Shown here piece after piece: positions 17,639-28,128 of a DNA stretch of 64,000 nt. The position numbers were made by a program, and so were the translations under genes. The notes under the pieces were generated by a model that was not told the DNA's origin, did not search any database, and saw nothing but the letters and a program-made list of their open reading frames with translations. The DNA comes from Ferruginibacter sp. Lineage in GTDB: Bacteria > Bacteroidota > Bacteroidia > Chitinophagales > Chitinophagaceae. The first letter of the stretch is position 1. Every line of letters begins with the position of its first letter. The DNA lies in NCBI GenBank assembly GCA_019638525.1, contig JAHBTO010000004.1, positions 184,823 through 248,822 on the forward strand, written 5' to 3'.

Positions 17639-18399
17639 CGTTTAATGATACGTAACTTTTGTGTTCGCATCCCGGTATCGGCATGAATGATTCCTTCGGT
17701 ATCAATTTTATCAATACGCACTTTACCCGATGCATGAATAATTTCATGTTGGTTTAGTAAGATGCCGGTATGTATAATTTGACCTTCTTCATCATCAAAA
17801 AATGCAAGGTCGCCGCAATGTGCTTGTTGTAAAAAACCAACCAACTCGCCCTGCGTAGCCTGTTGCTGTGCATCTCTTAGTAAATGAACATTTAAAAATT
17901 TATATACGGCCTGCGTAAATCCGCTGCAGTCTATCCCAAAAACCGAACGGCCACCCCATAAATATGTAGTGTTTAAAAATTTAAAGGCAAGTTGCTTAAT
18001 GGTTTTTGCATCCTGCTTTGCAGTTGCTGCATTCCATACATTACCTTTAAAATGCACAGTGCTCTTACGCCAAAAAGCATTGCCATTCATAAGCGCTGTT
18101 AATGAACTACCCATGGGTACCCACATCATGTGGCCATTATAATCTATTTCACTTACCCAGTCGGCGGTAAGGTTATTTTCTTCCAGGTAATATTGTTTAT
18201 CATCAATTTCCTGGAAATGCGATAACTGGCACCAACCGGTATAAGCATCCAGTTTATTTACAATCTTTATCCAGCCATTTTTTTCAACAACAGTTATAAT
18301 GCAACATTCACCAAATAAAAGCTGGCTAATCATTTCTGTACGGTGGTCGGGTTCTATCCTCACAGGGGCAACCGGAACACAACAAACTGCGTAACTCAT
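17629..18399 (-). CDS. C40 family peptidase (NlpC/P60) with SH3-like domain
   Basis: The 256-residue protein has no clear signal peptide. An N-terminal SH3b-like part (VAPVRIEPDHRTEMISQLLFGECCIITVVEKNGWIKIV) is followed by a second beta region and the NlpC/P60 papain-like domain near 140-256: GIDCSGFTQAVYKF gives the catalytic Cys, and GQIIHTGILL the His. Such enzymes cleave D-Glu-mDAP bonds in peptidoglycan stem peptides. Absence of an obvious signal suggests cytoplasmic recycling or an atypical export route. Confidence 0.85.
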   Translation of the reverse strand: MSYAVCCVPVAPVRIEPDHRTEMISQLLFGECCIITVVEKNGWIKIVNKLDAYTGWCQLSHFQEIDDKQYYLEENNLTADWVSEIDYNGHMMWVPMGSSLTALMNGNAFWRKSTVHFKGNVWNAATAKQDAKTIKQLAFKFLNTTYLWGGRSVFGIDCSGFTQAVYKFLNVHLLRDAQQQATQGELVGFLQQAHCGDLAFFDDEEGQIIHTGILLNQHEIIHASGKVRIDKIDTEGIIHADTGMRTQKLRIIKRYV

Positions 18400-18556
18400 G
18401 TTTTCATTTTCAATACATCTAAATTAAAGGAAGTTTACATGCAATAAAAAAATAAATTGGCAGTATAAAAAACCGGGTTAAACTGTTTTAATTTTTTACA
18501 GTATTTATGTACCTTAACATGCTTTTCTATCAACTTCACTTTTAATAATTAATATT

Positions 18557-19456
18557 ATGCAACGCCGTAGCTTTATCCGCAACAGCAGTTTAACCATTGC
18601 AAGCCTTGCTTTATTGGATAAAAAAAGCCTGGCAGCTTTTTTAGCCAACCCCGCCTGGAATATAAAAATGCTTACTAAAAATATCGGAATCTTTACCGAA
18701 AAGGGCGGCACTATCGCTTTTTATCTTTCGGGTGAAGGTGCTGTAGTGGTGGATGCACAGTTTCCCGACTCGGCACAACATTTAATAGATGAATTAAAAA
18801 AGAAAAGTGAAAAACCTTTCAGGCTATTAATTAACACACATCATCACGGCGATCATACTTCGGGCAATATTGCATTTAAAGGATTGGTGCCGCATGTGTT
18901 GGCACACGCCAACTCAAAAGCAAACCAGCAAAGGGTTGCAAAGGAACAAAACAAAGAAGACAAACAGTTATTTCCCGACCAGGTATTTACAAATTTATGG
19001 AGCGAAAATGTTGGCAAAGAAAAAATTAGCCTTCATTATTATGGCGCCGGCCATACAAATGGAGATAGCCTGGTTCATTTTGAAAAAGCAAATATCCTGC
19101 ACATGGGCGACCTTGTATTTAACCGCAGGCACCCATATATTGATAAAACAGCAGGCGCCAACATTAGTAATTGGATAAAACTATTAGAAAAAACAACGGC
19201 TACTTTCAGCAAAAAAACACAGTATGTATGCGGCCATTCGGGCAATGGGTATGATGTTCTTTTAAATAAAGATGATTTGAATGCATTCAGAAAATACCTG
19301 GAAAATGTTTTAAAATTTACCGAAACCGAAATAAAAGCTGGCAAATCAAAAGATGAAATATTAAAAGCTACCGAAATACCCGGTTCGCCCGAATGGAAAG
19401 GCGAAGGAATTGCAAGGCCGTTAACAGCTGCTTATGAAGAACTAACTGCAAAATAA
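18557..19456 (+). CDS. Metallo-beta-lactamase-fold hydrolase with Tat-like signal
   Basis: The 299-residue product starts with QRRSFIRNSS, a twin-arginine-like motif (RRxFI), ahead of a modest hydrophobic stretch (LTIASLALL). The metal-binding HxHxDH signature is at H95-x-H97-x-D99-H100 (THHHGDH); a distal GAGHTNGDS gives a further His, and GDLVFNRRHP holds an Asp ligand. YVCGHSG provides another conserved His. The fold supports many hydrolases (thioesters, lactams, lactones, sulfates), so only the superfamily is assigned. A periplasmic location is inferred from the Tat motif. Confidence 0.85.
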   Translation: MQRRSFIRNSSLTIASLALLDKKSLAAFLANPAWNIKMLTKNIGIFTEKGGTIAFYLSGEGAVVVDAQFPDSAQHLIDELKKKSEKPFRLLINTHHHGDHTSGNIAFKGLVPHVLAHANSKANQQRVAKEQNKEDKQLFPDQVFTNLWSENVGKEKISLHYYGAGHTNGDSLVHFEKANILHMGDLVFNRRHPYIDKTAGANISNWIKLLEKTTATFSKKTQYVCGHSGNGYDVLLNKDDLNAFRKYLENVLKFTETEIKAGKSKDEILKATEIPGSPEWKGEGIARPLTAAYEELTAK

Positions 19457-19520
19457 ATTTTAAACAAATTATTTAAGTTAAAATATAAAACGCAGCATGG
19501 TAAAATTCATCAGCAGTAAA

Positions 19521-20021
19521 CTATTTCTGCTGTATCAACTTTTCCAAAACAAAATATACAATGGGGCAAAAGCTGCTGTTCTTTAATGTTAGCGATTGTC
19601 TTTTTAATACAACATCTTCATCGGTATATGGATAGCGACGGCAATCGGAAGGCCTTGCTTCATATATACTGCAAAAATTATCAGCGCCCAAAAAAGGGCA
19701 AGGCTTCATTTTTAAAACATAATCGCCATCTTCATCTATATGCAGGTATGTATTAATTAGGTCGCCTTCTTTTATTTGCAAATATTTAGCTATACGCTTT
19801 ATATCCGGTGTTTTAAACCGGGGCGAATAATTTTTGCAACAATTGGCACACTGCAGGCAATCTATCTTATCAACAGCCTCTTCATGCAGTGCAGGCAATG
19901 CTTTCAACACTTTATTCTTATCGGCACGGTGCAGGTATTTTTTATATTCCTTTTGATGATCGGCCGACTTTTTTTCCCAGTTATATAGTAATTCTTCATC
20001 CATTTTTAAAGTTATAACCAC
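19521..20021 (-). CDS. YkgJ family cysteine-cluster protein
   Basis: This 166-residue protein has the YkgJ/CxxCxxCC zinc- or iron-chelating pattern: IDCLQCANCCKNYSPRF near residues 53-70, then CPFLGADNFCSIYEARPSDCRRYPY near 108-131, giving eight cysteines in family order. Such proteins bind metal; the role is unsettled. The stop and start regions are AT-rich without a recognisable terminator. It faces divergently from gcvP. Confidence 0.88.
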   Translation of the reverse strand: MVITLKMDEELLYNWEKKSADHQKEYKKYLHRADKNKVLKALPALHEEAVDKIDCLQCANCCKNYSPRFKTPDIKRIAKYLQIKEGDLINTYLHIDEDGDYVLKMKPCPFLGADNFCSIYEARPSDCRRYPYTDEDVVLKRQSLTLKNSSFCPIVYFVLEKLIQQK

Positions 20022-20090
20022 CTATTCCATCAATTTTCCACAGGGCAAAAGTAGCAGTGAAATGAATATAAAATTCTTGTTTGGTTATCG

Positions 20091-20098
20091 TAAATTTG
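20091..20098 (+). promoter_or_regulatory. Candidate -7 element for gcvP
   Basis: TAAATTTG matches TAnnTTTG and lies 80 bp upstream of the gcvP start. No clear -33 element and no glycine riboswitch were recognised. Confidence 0.4.
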
Positions 20099-20177
20099 CG
20101 CCACTTCGTCTTAACAAGGCTAAGTAAAGATATATGCTACAATAGCCCGAACAAAAAAATTAAAACTTTTCAGCAAC

Positions 20178-23069
20178 ATGAAGCTTTTTGAAGAACAACA
20201 ATACGAATTTACAAACCGCCATATTGGCCCGGGTAAAAAAGAAACTGAACAAATGCTTAGTACCATTGGTGTGCAAAGCCTGCAGCAACTGATTGATAAA
20301 ACTTTGCCCGAAACCATCAGGCTTAAAAAAGATTTGAACTTGCCTAAGGCGCAAACAGAATTTGAATACCTGGGCGAATTAAAAAAGGTGGCTGAAAAAA
20401 ATAAGATTTACAATAATTATATAGGCCAGGGTTATTATAATACCATTACACCAAGTGTAATTTTGCGTAATGTTTTTGAAAACCCCGGATGGTACACTCA
20501 ATACACGCCCTACCAGGCAGAGATTTCGCAGGGACGGTTGGAAAGCCTATTGAATTTTCAGACGATGATTTGCGATCTTACGGGCCTGGAATTATCAAAT
20601 GCCAGCCTGCTTGATGAAGCAACCGCTGCCGCCGAAGCCATGGCCATGCTTTTTCATCATAAAAATAAAGGCGATGATATTACAGCTCCAAAGTTTTTTG
20701 TTGATAAGCATATTTTTAACCAGACAAAAGATGTGCTTATAACCCGTGCTGCGCCAATTGGTATTGAACTTGTTTATGGCGATTATTCAACAGCATCGCT
20801 TGATGAAAGTTATTTTGGCGCCATTGTACAATATCCAAACAGTATTGGATCTATAGAAGATTATCGTGATTTTATTAATAAAGTTCATGCAGTAAAAGGT
20901 TATGTGGTAATGGCCACCGACCTGTTGGCTTTAACCTTACTTACGCCACCCGGCCAATTGGGTGCCGATGTGGCTGTGGGTTCGGCACAGCGATTTGGCG
21001 TTCCGCTTGGTTATGGCGGGCCACATGCAGCATTCTTTGCAACAAAAGATGAATTTAAGCGTGGCATCCCCGGCCGCATCATCGGCGTAAGTATTGATGC
21101 ACAAAATAACCGTGCATTGCGGATGGCTTTACAAACAAGAGAACAGCACATAAAAAGGGAAAAAGCAACTTCAAATATTTGTACTGCACAGGCATTGCTG
21201 GCCAATATGGCTGCCATGTATGCAGTGTACCATGGGCCTGATGGATTAAAAAAGATTGCACAAAGAATTCATGTATTAACTGCTGCCATAGCAAAAGGGT
21301 TAAACAATGCCGGCATAAAAGTTTTAACACAACAGTTTTTTGATACCATAAGTTTTGAAGTGGCCGATATTGAAACTTTTAAGAAAGCAGCAGAAAAAAA
21401 TAAAGCTAATTTTCATTATCATAAAAATGGTACTATCAGTTTATCAATAGATGAAGTAACAAGCAATTATATTGGTGAAACAGAAAAAAACCTGGGAGCA
21501 ATATTTAATGTAGTTACAGGAAAATCATTCAACCTGATTTTTGATGAAGCTGATGCATTGTTTGGCAAAAGAACATCGGCCTATTTAACACACCCGGTAT
21601 TTAACAGCTATCACAGCGAAAGCCTGATGATGCGGTATATAAAATCGTTGGAGAATAAAGACCTTAGTTTAAACACATCAATGATAAGCCTGGGAAGTTG
21701 CACCATGAAACTGAATGCCGCCACCGAACTGATACCGGTAAGCTGGCCTCAGTTTAGCGCTATTCATCCTTTTGCACCTGCATCGCAAACAAAGGGCTAC
21801 CAGTATATGATTACAAAACTGGAAGAATACCTAAGCAAGATAACAGGTTTTAATGCCTGCTCATTACAGCCTAACAGTGGTGCACAAGGCGAATATACAG
21901 GCCTGCTTACCATTAGGGCTTATCATGCTGCAAGAAATGAAAGCCACAGGAATATTGTGCTTATACCAATCTCGGCACATGGCACCAACCCTGCAAGCGC
22001 TATCATGGCTGGCATGAAAGTAGTAGTGGTAAAAAGCGATGAAAAAGGATTTATAGATATTGAAGATTTAAAATTAAAAGCACAGGAACATAAAAATAAC
22101 CTTGCTGCATTTATGGTTACCTATCCAAGCACTTATGGTGTATTTGAGCCGGGCATAAAAAAGATTTGTAAACTGGTGCATGATAATGGCGGCCTTGTTT
22201 ATATGGATGGCGCTAATATGAATGCACAGGTTGGGTTAACAAGCCCTGGCGCCATTGGTGCAGATGTTTGCCATTTAAACCTGCATAAAACATTTGCTAT
22301 ACCACATGGTGGTGGCGGGCCGGGTGTAGGGCCAATTTGTGTAAACAATAAATTGAAACCTTATTTACCGGGGCATTATAAAAATGATACATTACAATCT
22401 ACTAACAGTTCAATACATGCAGTAAGTGCCGCCCCTTATGGAAGCGCCAGCATTTTACTGATTAGCTATGCATATATAAAAATGCTGGGTGCCAAAGGCC
22501 TTAAGCAATCTACCGAATATGCAATTCTTAATGCTAATTATATGAAATCGAGATTAGAGAAGCACTACCCTATTTTATATACCGGGCATAACGGTTATTG
22601 TGCGCATGAGTTTATTGTTGACCTGCGGCCTTTTAAAACCACAACCGGTATTGAAGCAGAGGATGTAGCCAAACGCCTGATGGATTATGGTTTTCATGCA
22701 CCCACCATGAGTTTCCCGGTTCCGGGCACCATTATGATTGAACCTACAGAAAGCGAAGACAAAGCAGAGCTTGACCGTTTTTGCGAAGCACTGATAAATA
22801 TTCATGGCGAAATAAAAGCTATTGAAGATGGCCGGGCCGATAAGACGGATAATGCTTTAAAAAATTCGCCCCATACACAGCAAGTAATTTGTGCCAATGA
22901 ATGGAACCATGCTTACAGCAGGGAGGATGCAGCTTTTCCGCTTGCCTATGTTAGCAAAAATAAATTTTGGCCATCAATAGGCCGCATCAATAATACTTAT
23001 GGCGACCGCAATTTAATTTGTACCTGCGAGCCTATGGAAAGTTATTTGGAAGCTGCTACAGTTAGTTAA
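20178..23069 (+). CDS. gcvP: Glycine dehydrogenase (decarboxylating), P protein
   Basis: The 963-residue single-chain enzyme decarboxylates glycine and passes the aminomethyl group to lipoyl GcvH. It begins [17 protein letters not shown] and contains [58 protein letters not shown] and [13 protein letters not shown]. The PLP-lysine is Lys704 in [16 protein letters not shown]. Length matches the fused alpha-beta form. gcvT and gcvH are not in the window, so the gene stands alone here. No glycine riboswitch was recognised. Confidence 0.97.
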   Translation: MKLFEEQQYEFTNRHIGPGKKETEQMLSTIGVQSLQQLIDKTLPETIRLKKDLNLPKAQTEFEYLGELKKVAEKNKIYNNYIGQGYYNTITPSVILRNVFENPGWYTQYTPYQAEISQGRLESLLNFQTMICDLTGLELSNASLLDEATAAAEAMAMLFHHKNKGDDITAPKFFVDKHIFNQTKDVLITRAAPIGIELVYGDYSTASLDESYFGAIVQYPNSIGSIEDYRDFINKVHAVKGYVVMATDLLALTLLTPPGQLGADVAVGSAQRFGVPLGYGGPHAAFFATKDEFKRGIPGRIIGVSIDAQNNRALRMALQTREQHIKREKATSNICTAQALLANMAAMYAVYHGPDGLKKIAQRIHVLTAAIAKGLNNAGIKVLTQQFFDTISFEVADIETFKKAAEKNKANFHYHKNGTISLSIDEVTSNYIGETEKNLGAIFNVVTGKSFNLIFDEADALFGKRTSAYLTHPVFNSYHSESLMMRYIKSLENKDLSLNTSMISLGSCTMKLNAATELIPVSWPQFSAIHPFAPASQTKGYQYMITKLEEYLSKITGFNACSLQPNSGAQGEYTGLLTIRAYHAARNESHRNIVLIPISAHGTNPASAIMAGMKVVVVKSDEKGFIDIEDLKLKAQEHKNNLAAFMVTYPSTYGVFEPGIKKICKLVHDNGGLVYMDGANMNAQVGLTSPGAIGADVCHLNLHKTFAIPHGGGGPGVGPICVNNKLKPYLPGHYKNDTLQSTNSSIHAVSAAPYGSASILLISYAYIKMLGAKGLKQSTEYAILNANYMKSRLEKHYPILYTGHNGYCAHEFIVDLRPFKTTTGIEAEDVAKRLMDYGFHAPTMSFPVPGTIMIEPTESEDKAELDRFCEALINIHGEIKAIEDGRADKTDNALKNSPHTQQVICANEWNHAYSREDAAFPLAYVSKNKFWPSIGRINNTYGDRNLICTCEPMESYLEAATVS

Positions 23070-23367
23070 TTGTTTAATATTTAATCAAGTAAAAACAAAT
23101 CAAATAAATCAATTTCCAAAAAAAGTTAATTAAAAAACACTTTTGATAAATTTTAAGTATACAATTATATAGTGGTATTTTTCAAAAAACTTAAATCACA
23201 ATATATCACTACAATAATAAAAAACAGGTTGTAAATAACCTGGTAAAAACATCAATAAAAGAATAGCATACAATTTAGTTATTCAATTAAATTACATTAA
23301 TAAAATTTATCCATAATACCTGTTATACCCATAAAAAACTATTGAAATAGTTTACCCAAAATTTTTT
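23070..23367. other. 298-bp AT-rich intergenic region
   Basis: No gene is seen. A 6-bp stem, CAGGTT (23225-23230) and AACCTG (23237-23242), is followed by T6 when read on the minus strand, terminator-like but without a minus-strand gene feeding it. No -7 element stands out near the downstream start. Confidence 0.4.
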
Positions 23368-23946
23368 ATGAAAGATCAAAATAAAAGACACAAACAAGCC
23401 AAAGTTTTAAGAATTTTTAGAAAAATTCACAGAACAACAGGCGCCTTATTGTTTGTGTTTTTCTTTTTTGTATCGGTAACAGGAGTTTTGTTAGGCTGGA
23501 AAAAACACAGCGGTGGGCTAATTATGGCAAAATCTTATAACGGAACTTCAACCCATTTAAAGGATTGGCTGCCTCTGGATAGTTTACACAAAAATGCCTG
23601 TAAAATACTACACGATTCGGTGTCGCCTGGTTTATCGCTTGAACTGGATAGAATTGATGTTCGTAAAAGTAAAGGAATGGTGAAATTTATTTTTAAAGAC
23701 CATTATTGGGGAGTTCAGCTTGACGGAGTTACCGGGCAACTTTTACATATAGAGCGACGCAGATCGGATTTCATTGAAAACATACACGATGGTTCGATAC
23801 TGGATAATTATTTTGGAAACACTGGAGGATATATAAAGTTATTTTACACTTCTGTAATGGGGCTTGCTCTATTAATTTTTACCATAACCGGATTTTGGCT
23901 TTGGTATGGGCCAAAACGAATGCGAAAAAGTACATCTGGCCATTAG
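23368..23946 (+). CDS. PepSY-associated membrane protein
   Basis: The 192-residue protein has two membrane spans: one near residues 25-45 (ALLFVFFFFVSVTGVLLGW) and one near 160-180 (YTSVMGLALLIFTITGFWLWYGPKR). Between them lies a periplasmic PepSY-like region (LELDRIDVRKSKGMVKFIFKDHYWGVQLDGVTGQLLHIERR). HRTTGALLF in span 1 and GFWLWY in span 2 are family features of PepSY_TM proteins, often linked to siderophore-iron or ferric reductase systems. No such partner is adjacent, so the role is not assigned. Confidence 0.8.
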   Translation: MKDQNKRHKQAKVLRIFRKIHRTTGALLFVFFFFVSVTGVLLGWKKHSGGLIMAKSYNGTSTHLKDWLPLDSLHKNACKILHDSVSPGLSLELDRIDVRKSKGMVKFIFKDHYWGVQLDGVTGQLLHIERRRSDFIENIHDGSILDNYFGNTGGYIKLFYTSVMGLALLIFTITGFWLWYGPKRMRKSTSGH

Positions 23947-23969
23947 AAAGATTTTTCTATTTTATCAAT

Positions 23970-24003
23970 GCCTATAAAAAGCAAATTTGTTTACAGGCTT
24001 TTT
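23970..24003 (+). terminator. Weak intrinsic terminator
   Basis: GCCT-TAAA pairs with TTTA-AGGC with one mismatch, 11-nt loop, then T5. The stem is weak. Confidence 0.4.
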
Positions 24004-24076
24004 CATCCATCAAATTTTGTTTGTGTAATTATGCCGAAATGCGTAAATTATACCTTCATTCATAAAACAAACTAAC

Positions 24077-25645
24077 ATGAAAAAACAATTTCTTTTTGTA
24101 CTTATAATTTCTTTATACAGTTCAATTTCATTTGCACAGGATGATGCTACAGATAAAATCAGGAAAGAAGGGCTTAGCAATTCTAAAGTGATGGACATTG
24201 CATTTCATCTTACTGATATCAGCGGCCCAAGGCTTACCAATTCACCGGGATTTTTCAGGGCTGCAAGCTGGGCTAAAGATGAGTTAACAAAAATGGGATT
24301 GGTAAATGCCAAAATAGAACCCTGGGGCGATTTTGGAACCGGTTGGGAACAAACACGCTGTTATGTAGCTATGACTGCGCCTTATTATGCACCCATGATT
24401 GCCATTCCAAGAGCATGGACAGGAAGCACTCCCGGCAATGGAATTATAAGCAGAAGTGTAATCCTTATCAAAGCAAAAGATTCTGCTCAATTATACCAGG
24501 ATTATGCCGGAAAAATAAATGGGCAAATAGTAATGTTTTATACCAAAGATACTTTGCATCCTTCGTTTACACCCGATGGAAACCGGTATACAGATGAAGA
24601 ATTAGAAAAAATGGCCAATGCAAAAAAAGATACTACCCGGCGCCAAAGAAGAAATTTTACACCTGAACAAATAGCTGCCATGCAACAACTGCGTGCACTT
24701 AGCAGGCAGATGGATGCATTTTACAACAAAGAAAAACCGGCACTAGTATTAAGTATGAACGGGCGTGGAAACGATGGTACTTTGTTTGTACAAAACGGGG
24801 GATCGTATGCTAAAGATGCAAAAAATAATTATGCATGGGTGATGTTATCGAGCGATGATTACTTAAGGGTACAACGCCTGGTAGAAGCCGGTATTAAAGT
24901 GCAGATGGAAACAGATGTAAAAACTAAATTTTATAACAACGATATAAAAGGTTATAACGTAGTGGCTGAAATACCCGGCACCGATCCCGTTTTAAAAGAT
25001 GAATTAGTAATGCTTGGCGGCCACCTGGATAGCTGGCAGGGCGCTACAGGCGCTACAGATAATGCTGCAGGCAGCGCTGTAATGATGGAAGCTGTGAGGA
25101 TTTTAAAAGCAACAGGTTTGCAACCTAAAAGAACCATACGCATTGCATTGTGGAGCGGCGAAGAACAAGGCCTTTACGGTTCACGCAATTATGTAAAAAA
25201 TCATTTTGCCAACCCTGCAGATATGGATTTAAAACCAGCACATAAAATGATATCGGCTTATTACAATCTTGATAACGGCACCGGGAAAATAAGAGGTGTT
25301 TATTTACAAGGCAATGAAGCTGCCGGTCCTATTTTTGAAAAATGGTTGCAGCCTTTTCACGACCTTGGAGCAAAAACAGTTACCATCAACAATACCGGTG
25401 GTACTGATCACCTGTCGTTTGATGCAGTTGGTATCCCCGGTTTTCAATTTATACAGGATGAAATAGAGTACAACACACGTACGCATCATACCAATATGGA
25501 TACTTACGACCACTTGGTGCCCGAAGATTTAAAGCAAGCTGCTACTATTATTGCATCATTTGTATATAATACTGCCCAGCTTGATGAAAAAATACCAAGA
25601 AAAGAATTACCTAAAGCAAGAGGTACAGGCGGCAGAAATTTTTAA
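24077..25645 (+). CDS. Secreted M28 family aminopeptidase
   Basis: The 522-residue protein has a signal peptide ending near SISFAQ. A PA-like insert lies near residues 110-280. The M28 zinc site follows: GGHLDSW (His, first metal), TDNAAGSA (bridging Asp), SGEEQGLYGS (catalytic Glu and ligand Glu), YNLDNGTG (Asp) and HHTNMDTYDH (terminal His). Spacing is that of a di-zinc M28 exopeptidase that releases N-terminal amino acids in the periplasm or outside the cell. The gene stands alone with its own 5' region. Confidence 0.92.
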   Translation: MKKQFLFVLIISLYSSISFAQDDATDKIRKEGLSNSKVMDIAFHLTDISGPRLTNSPGFFRAASWAKDELTKMGLVNAKIEPWGDFGTGWEQTRCYVAMTAPYYAPMIAIPRAWTGSTPGNGIISRSVILIKAKDSAQLYQDYAGKINGQIVMFYTKDTLHPSFTPDGNRYTDEELEKMANAKKDTTRRQRRNFTPEQIAAMQQLRALSRQMDAFYNKEKPALVLSMNGRGNDGTLFVQNGGSYAKDAKNNYAWVMLSSDDYLRVQRLVEAGIKVQMETDVKTKFYNNDIKGYNVVAEIPGTDPVLKDELVMLGGHLDSWQGATGATDNAAGSAVMMEAVRILKATGLQPKRTIRIALWSGEEQGLYGSRNYVKNHFANPADMDLKPAHKMISAYYNLDNGTGKIRGVYLQGNEAAGPIFEKWLQPFHDLGAKTVTINNTGGTDHLSFDAVGIPGFQFIQDEIEYNTRTHHTNMDTYDHLVPEDLKQAATIIASFVYNTAQLDEKIPRKELPKARGTGGRNF

Positions 25646-25673
25646 TTGCCCTATAATTAAATGATTGAACATT

Positions 25674-26753
25674 TTACATGCGGTAACAAACCGCATTAAT
25701 GTTCATACCTGCACCTACCGAAGCAAATAAGATAATATCCCCGGTATTTAACCGGTGTTCATCCATATTCCCTTTTATCACCAAATCAAAAAGAGTGGGT
25801 ATGGTGGCAACAGAACTATTGCCCAGGTAATGAATACTCATAGGCATAATATTTTGTGGTGGGCTGGCAATACCGTATAATTTGTATAACTCATTCACAA
25901 TAGCTTCATCCATTTTTTCATTGGCCTGGTGTATGAAAATCTTTTTTAACCGGCTGATGTTAATGTTACTCTTATCAAGGCATTGTTTCATGGCAAGTGG
26001 CACATTCTTCATGGCATATTCATATACTTTTCTGCCTTTCATTTTAATATATCTAATCCTAGGGTCCGAATCAGGGTAATACGATTTCCCCAGGTTAAGA
26101 TAATCAACCTCTGTACTGCAATGCGACTGAACGCTAAACCCTAAAATACCCGAACCCTCTTCAACAGCCTCTCTTGCTTCAAGTACACAGGCGCCGGCGC
26201 CGTCAGAAAAAATCATACTGTCACGATCGTACACATCCAAAACACGGGATAAGGTTTCGGTACCAATAACCAGGCATTTTTTTGCAATACCTGCTTTAAA
26301 ATAGGTGTGAGCCTGTATTACACCCTGCACCCAACCGGGGCAGCCAAATAAAATATCGTATGGTACACAAGACGGGTTTTCAATCTTAAGCGCATGTTTT
26401 ACTCTTGATGCAAGTGCCGGTAATACATCAGTTTGAATAGTATGCTTTTGTACATTTCCAAAATTATGTGCCACTATAATCTGGTCAATTGTTTCTGCAT
26501 CGCAACCGGCTGCATCAATAGCTTTTTGAGCAGCAATTGCTGCCATATCACTCGACTCAATATTGGATGGAGCATATCGCCGTTCTTCTATACCTGTTAT
26601 TTTTTTAAACTTTTCTATAACCAAGTGAGGTTCAATATCAAGAGCCGTAGAATCTTCGGCATAAAAATTATGGCTGGCAAAATCTCTGTTCGACTTTACA
26701 AATTCGGGTATATAACTCCCTGAGCCTGTTATTACACTTGTAATATCGTTCAT
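25674..26753 (-). CDS. 3-oxoacyl-ACP synthase III family protein
   Basis: The 359-residue thiolase-fold enzyme has catalytic Cys138 in ILFGCPGWVQG, His in KKIFIHQANEKMDEAI and Asn in YLGNSSVATIPTLFDL, the Cys-His-Asn triad of KAS III. It is longer than housekeeping FabH and its FGCPGW pocket differs from the usual ACSGF, resembling the FabH-like/OleA-DarB side branch found in Bacteroidota. No acyl carrier, flexirubin or lipid gene sits nearby, so the acyl substrate is unassigned. A housekeeping FabH role is not excluded. Confidence 0.85.
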   Translation of the reverse strand: MNDITSVITGSGSYIPEFVKSNRDFASHNFYAEDSTALDIEPHLVIEKFKKITGIEERRYAPSNIESSDMAAIAAQKAIDAAGCDAETIDQIIVAHNFGNVQKHTIQTDVLPALASRVKHALKIENPSCVPYDILFGCPGWVQGVIQAHTYFKAGIAKKCLVIGTETLSRVLDVYDRDSMIFSDGAGACVLEAREAVEEGSGILGFSVQSHCSTEVDYLNLGKSYYPDSDPRIRYIKMKGRKVYEYAMKNVPLAMKQCLDKSNINISRLKKIFIHQANEKMDEAIVNELYKLYGIASPPQNIMPMSIHYLGNSSVATIPTLFDLVIKGNMDEHRLNTGDIILFASVGAGMNINAVCYRM

Positions 26754-26866
26754 ACCGGATAAATTTTTAAGCGCAGGCCGTCGTTGGATATAAAGTTAAT
26801 CATTTAAAACTTTTAGCAGGTAAAACCGGAAGATATAATAAAAAGTTAGTTTATTTTTTTAAATGC

Positions 26867-26874
26867 TATATTTG
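26867..26874 (+). promoter_or_regulatory. -7 element of the cold-shock gene
   Basis: TATATTTG matches TAnnTTTG; transcript start is expected near 26880, giving a leader of about 24 nt before ATG 26904. No perfect -33 TTTG is present. Confidence 0.6.
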
Positions 26875-26903
26875 CGCTTTATTAATACAATACAAAATTT
26901 AAA

Positions 26904-27104
26904 ATGGACAAACAACAAGGTACCGTAAAGTTTTTCAATACTGAAAAAGGATTCGGTTTTATTAAACACAATGATTCAAACAAAGAAACTTTCGTTCACG
27001 TAAGTGGATTAATCAGCGATATTAAAGAAGGCGACAACGTTGAGTTTGAATTGCAGGAAGGCAAAAAAGGAATGAACGCTGTTAATGTACAAGTAATAGG
27101 ATAA
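26904..27104 (+). CDS. Cold-shock domain protein
   Basis: The 66-residue single CSD protein binds single-stranded nucleic acid. It has KFFNTEKGFGFI containing RNP1 (KGFGFI) and TFVHVSGL containing RNP2. A full beta-barrel length with EGDNVEFELQEGKKGMNAVNV follows. It has a -7 element 30 bp upstream and its own strong terminator, so it is monocistronic. Induction by cold, growth arrest or other stress cannot be told from the sequence. Confidence 0.95.
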   Translation: MDKQQGTVKFFNTEKGFGFIKHNDSNKETFVHVSGLISDIKEGDNVEFELQEGKKGMNAVNVQVIG

Positions 27105-27134
27105 TTCAATTGTATAAAAACAATAACCTTTTGG

Positions 27135-27167
27135 GGCTGTTCAGAAATGAACAGCCTTTATTTTTAT
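27135..27167 (+). terminator. Strong intrinsic terminator of the cold-shock gene
   Basis: GGCTGTTCA (27135-27143) and TGAACAGCC (27148-27156) form a perfect 9-bp stem with a GAAA tetraloop, followed by TTTATTTTTAT. Confidence 0.92.
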
Positions 27168-27260
27168 CATAACATCAAATTTTAAAAAAATACAAAAATT
27201 ATCAACCAAACAGTTTGTAAATATGATTGTTGATATATTTGCCCATCAATAAAAAATTAA

Positions 27261-28106
27261 ATGAAAAAAATAATCTCTTTTACCGCATCGCTTGTAATTG
27301 CCCAATTAATGATGGCACAAACTAACACAAATGCCATTTTGCTTTTAAAGGGCCAAAAAATTTCTGTAAATAATGATGTAACCATCGATGCCGATTTAGG
27401 TATGGGTATGCAATTGAACAGTGTAACAGCATCTATCAATTCGTTGTAGGTAAAAGATAGTGATACCAATAATTACACCATCAGCAATACCCTTACCAAA
27501 TTAAAAATAAATATGAACATGATGGGGCAAAACAATACTTATGATTCGGACAATAAAGATGGCAACAATGCAGATATGGCCAAAATTTTTGACGATAAGA
27601 TGAACAAAGTAAACGATGTAATGATTGATAAAACAACCGGTGCTGTAATTACGCCCAAACAGGCAGTAATAAAAGATAGCGATGAAGATGCAAATAATAT
27701 TTCTGAAAATATGATGAAGATGTTTTCGAATACATCGGATGTTGCAGTAGTGGAAGGCGCTTTTGAAATTTTACCTACCGGAAAAAAAACAGGTGATAGC
27801 TGGGCTGATACCAGCAAAACTGCAGATACAAAAACCATCCGCACTTATACGCTTCAATCTGTAACCGGTAATGAAGCTGTGATGAATATTGAAACAACCG
27901 TAAAAGCAACAAACAAATTAGATTTCCAGGGAATGGAATTTGAAATTAATACAGATACTAAAACTACCGGACAGGTACTGTTTGATATAAGTACAGGACT
28001 GGTAAAGAAAAGAGATACCGTATCGGATATAACAGGTAGCTTTCAAATGATGGGGCAAGATATGCCGATAACAGCAAAAACTACCACTAAAACCGTGTAC
28101 AATTAA
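27261..28106 (+). pseudogene. DUF6263-like secreted protein interrupted by an in-frame amber codon
   Basis: Two open frames, 27261-27449 and 27513-28106, are in the same phase and separated only by a TAG at 27447-27449. Read through the TAG they give one 281-residue protein: signal peptide (ends MMAQ), an N-terminal segment with MQLNSVTASINSL, then VKDSDTNNYTISNTLTKLKINMNMMGQNN and a long beta-rich part with SDVAVVEGAFEILPTGKKTGDSW and FEINTDTKTTGQVLFDISTGLVKKRDT. This is the architecture of DUF6263-like proteins of Bacteroidota (family name from memory). The continuity of sequence across the stop argues for a recent nonsense mutation or a sequence error, not two genes. Confidence 0.8.
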
Positions 28107-28128
28107 AAGTACAGGTTAAGGTAATTTA

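Noticed and set aside
20022..20177. Glycine riboswitch upstream of gcvP
   Set aside because: No recognisable paired glycine-aptamer signature; only a -7 element could be found.
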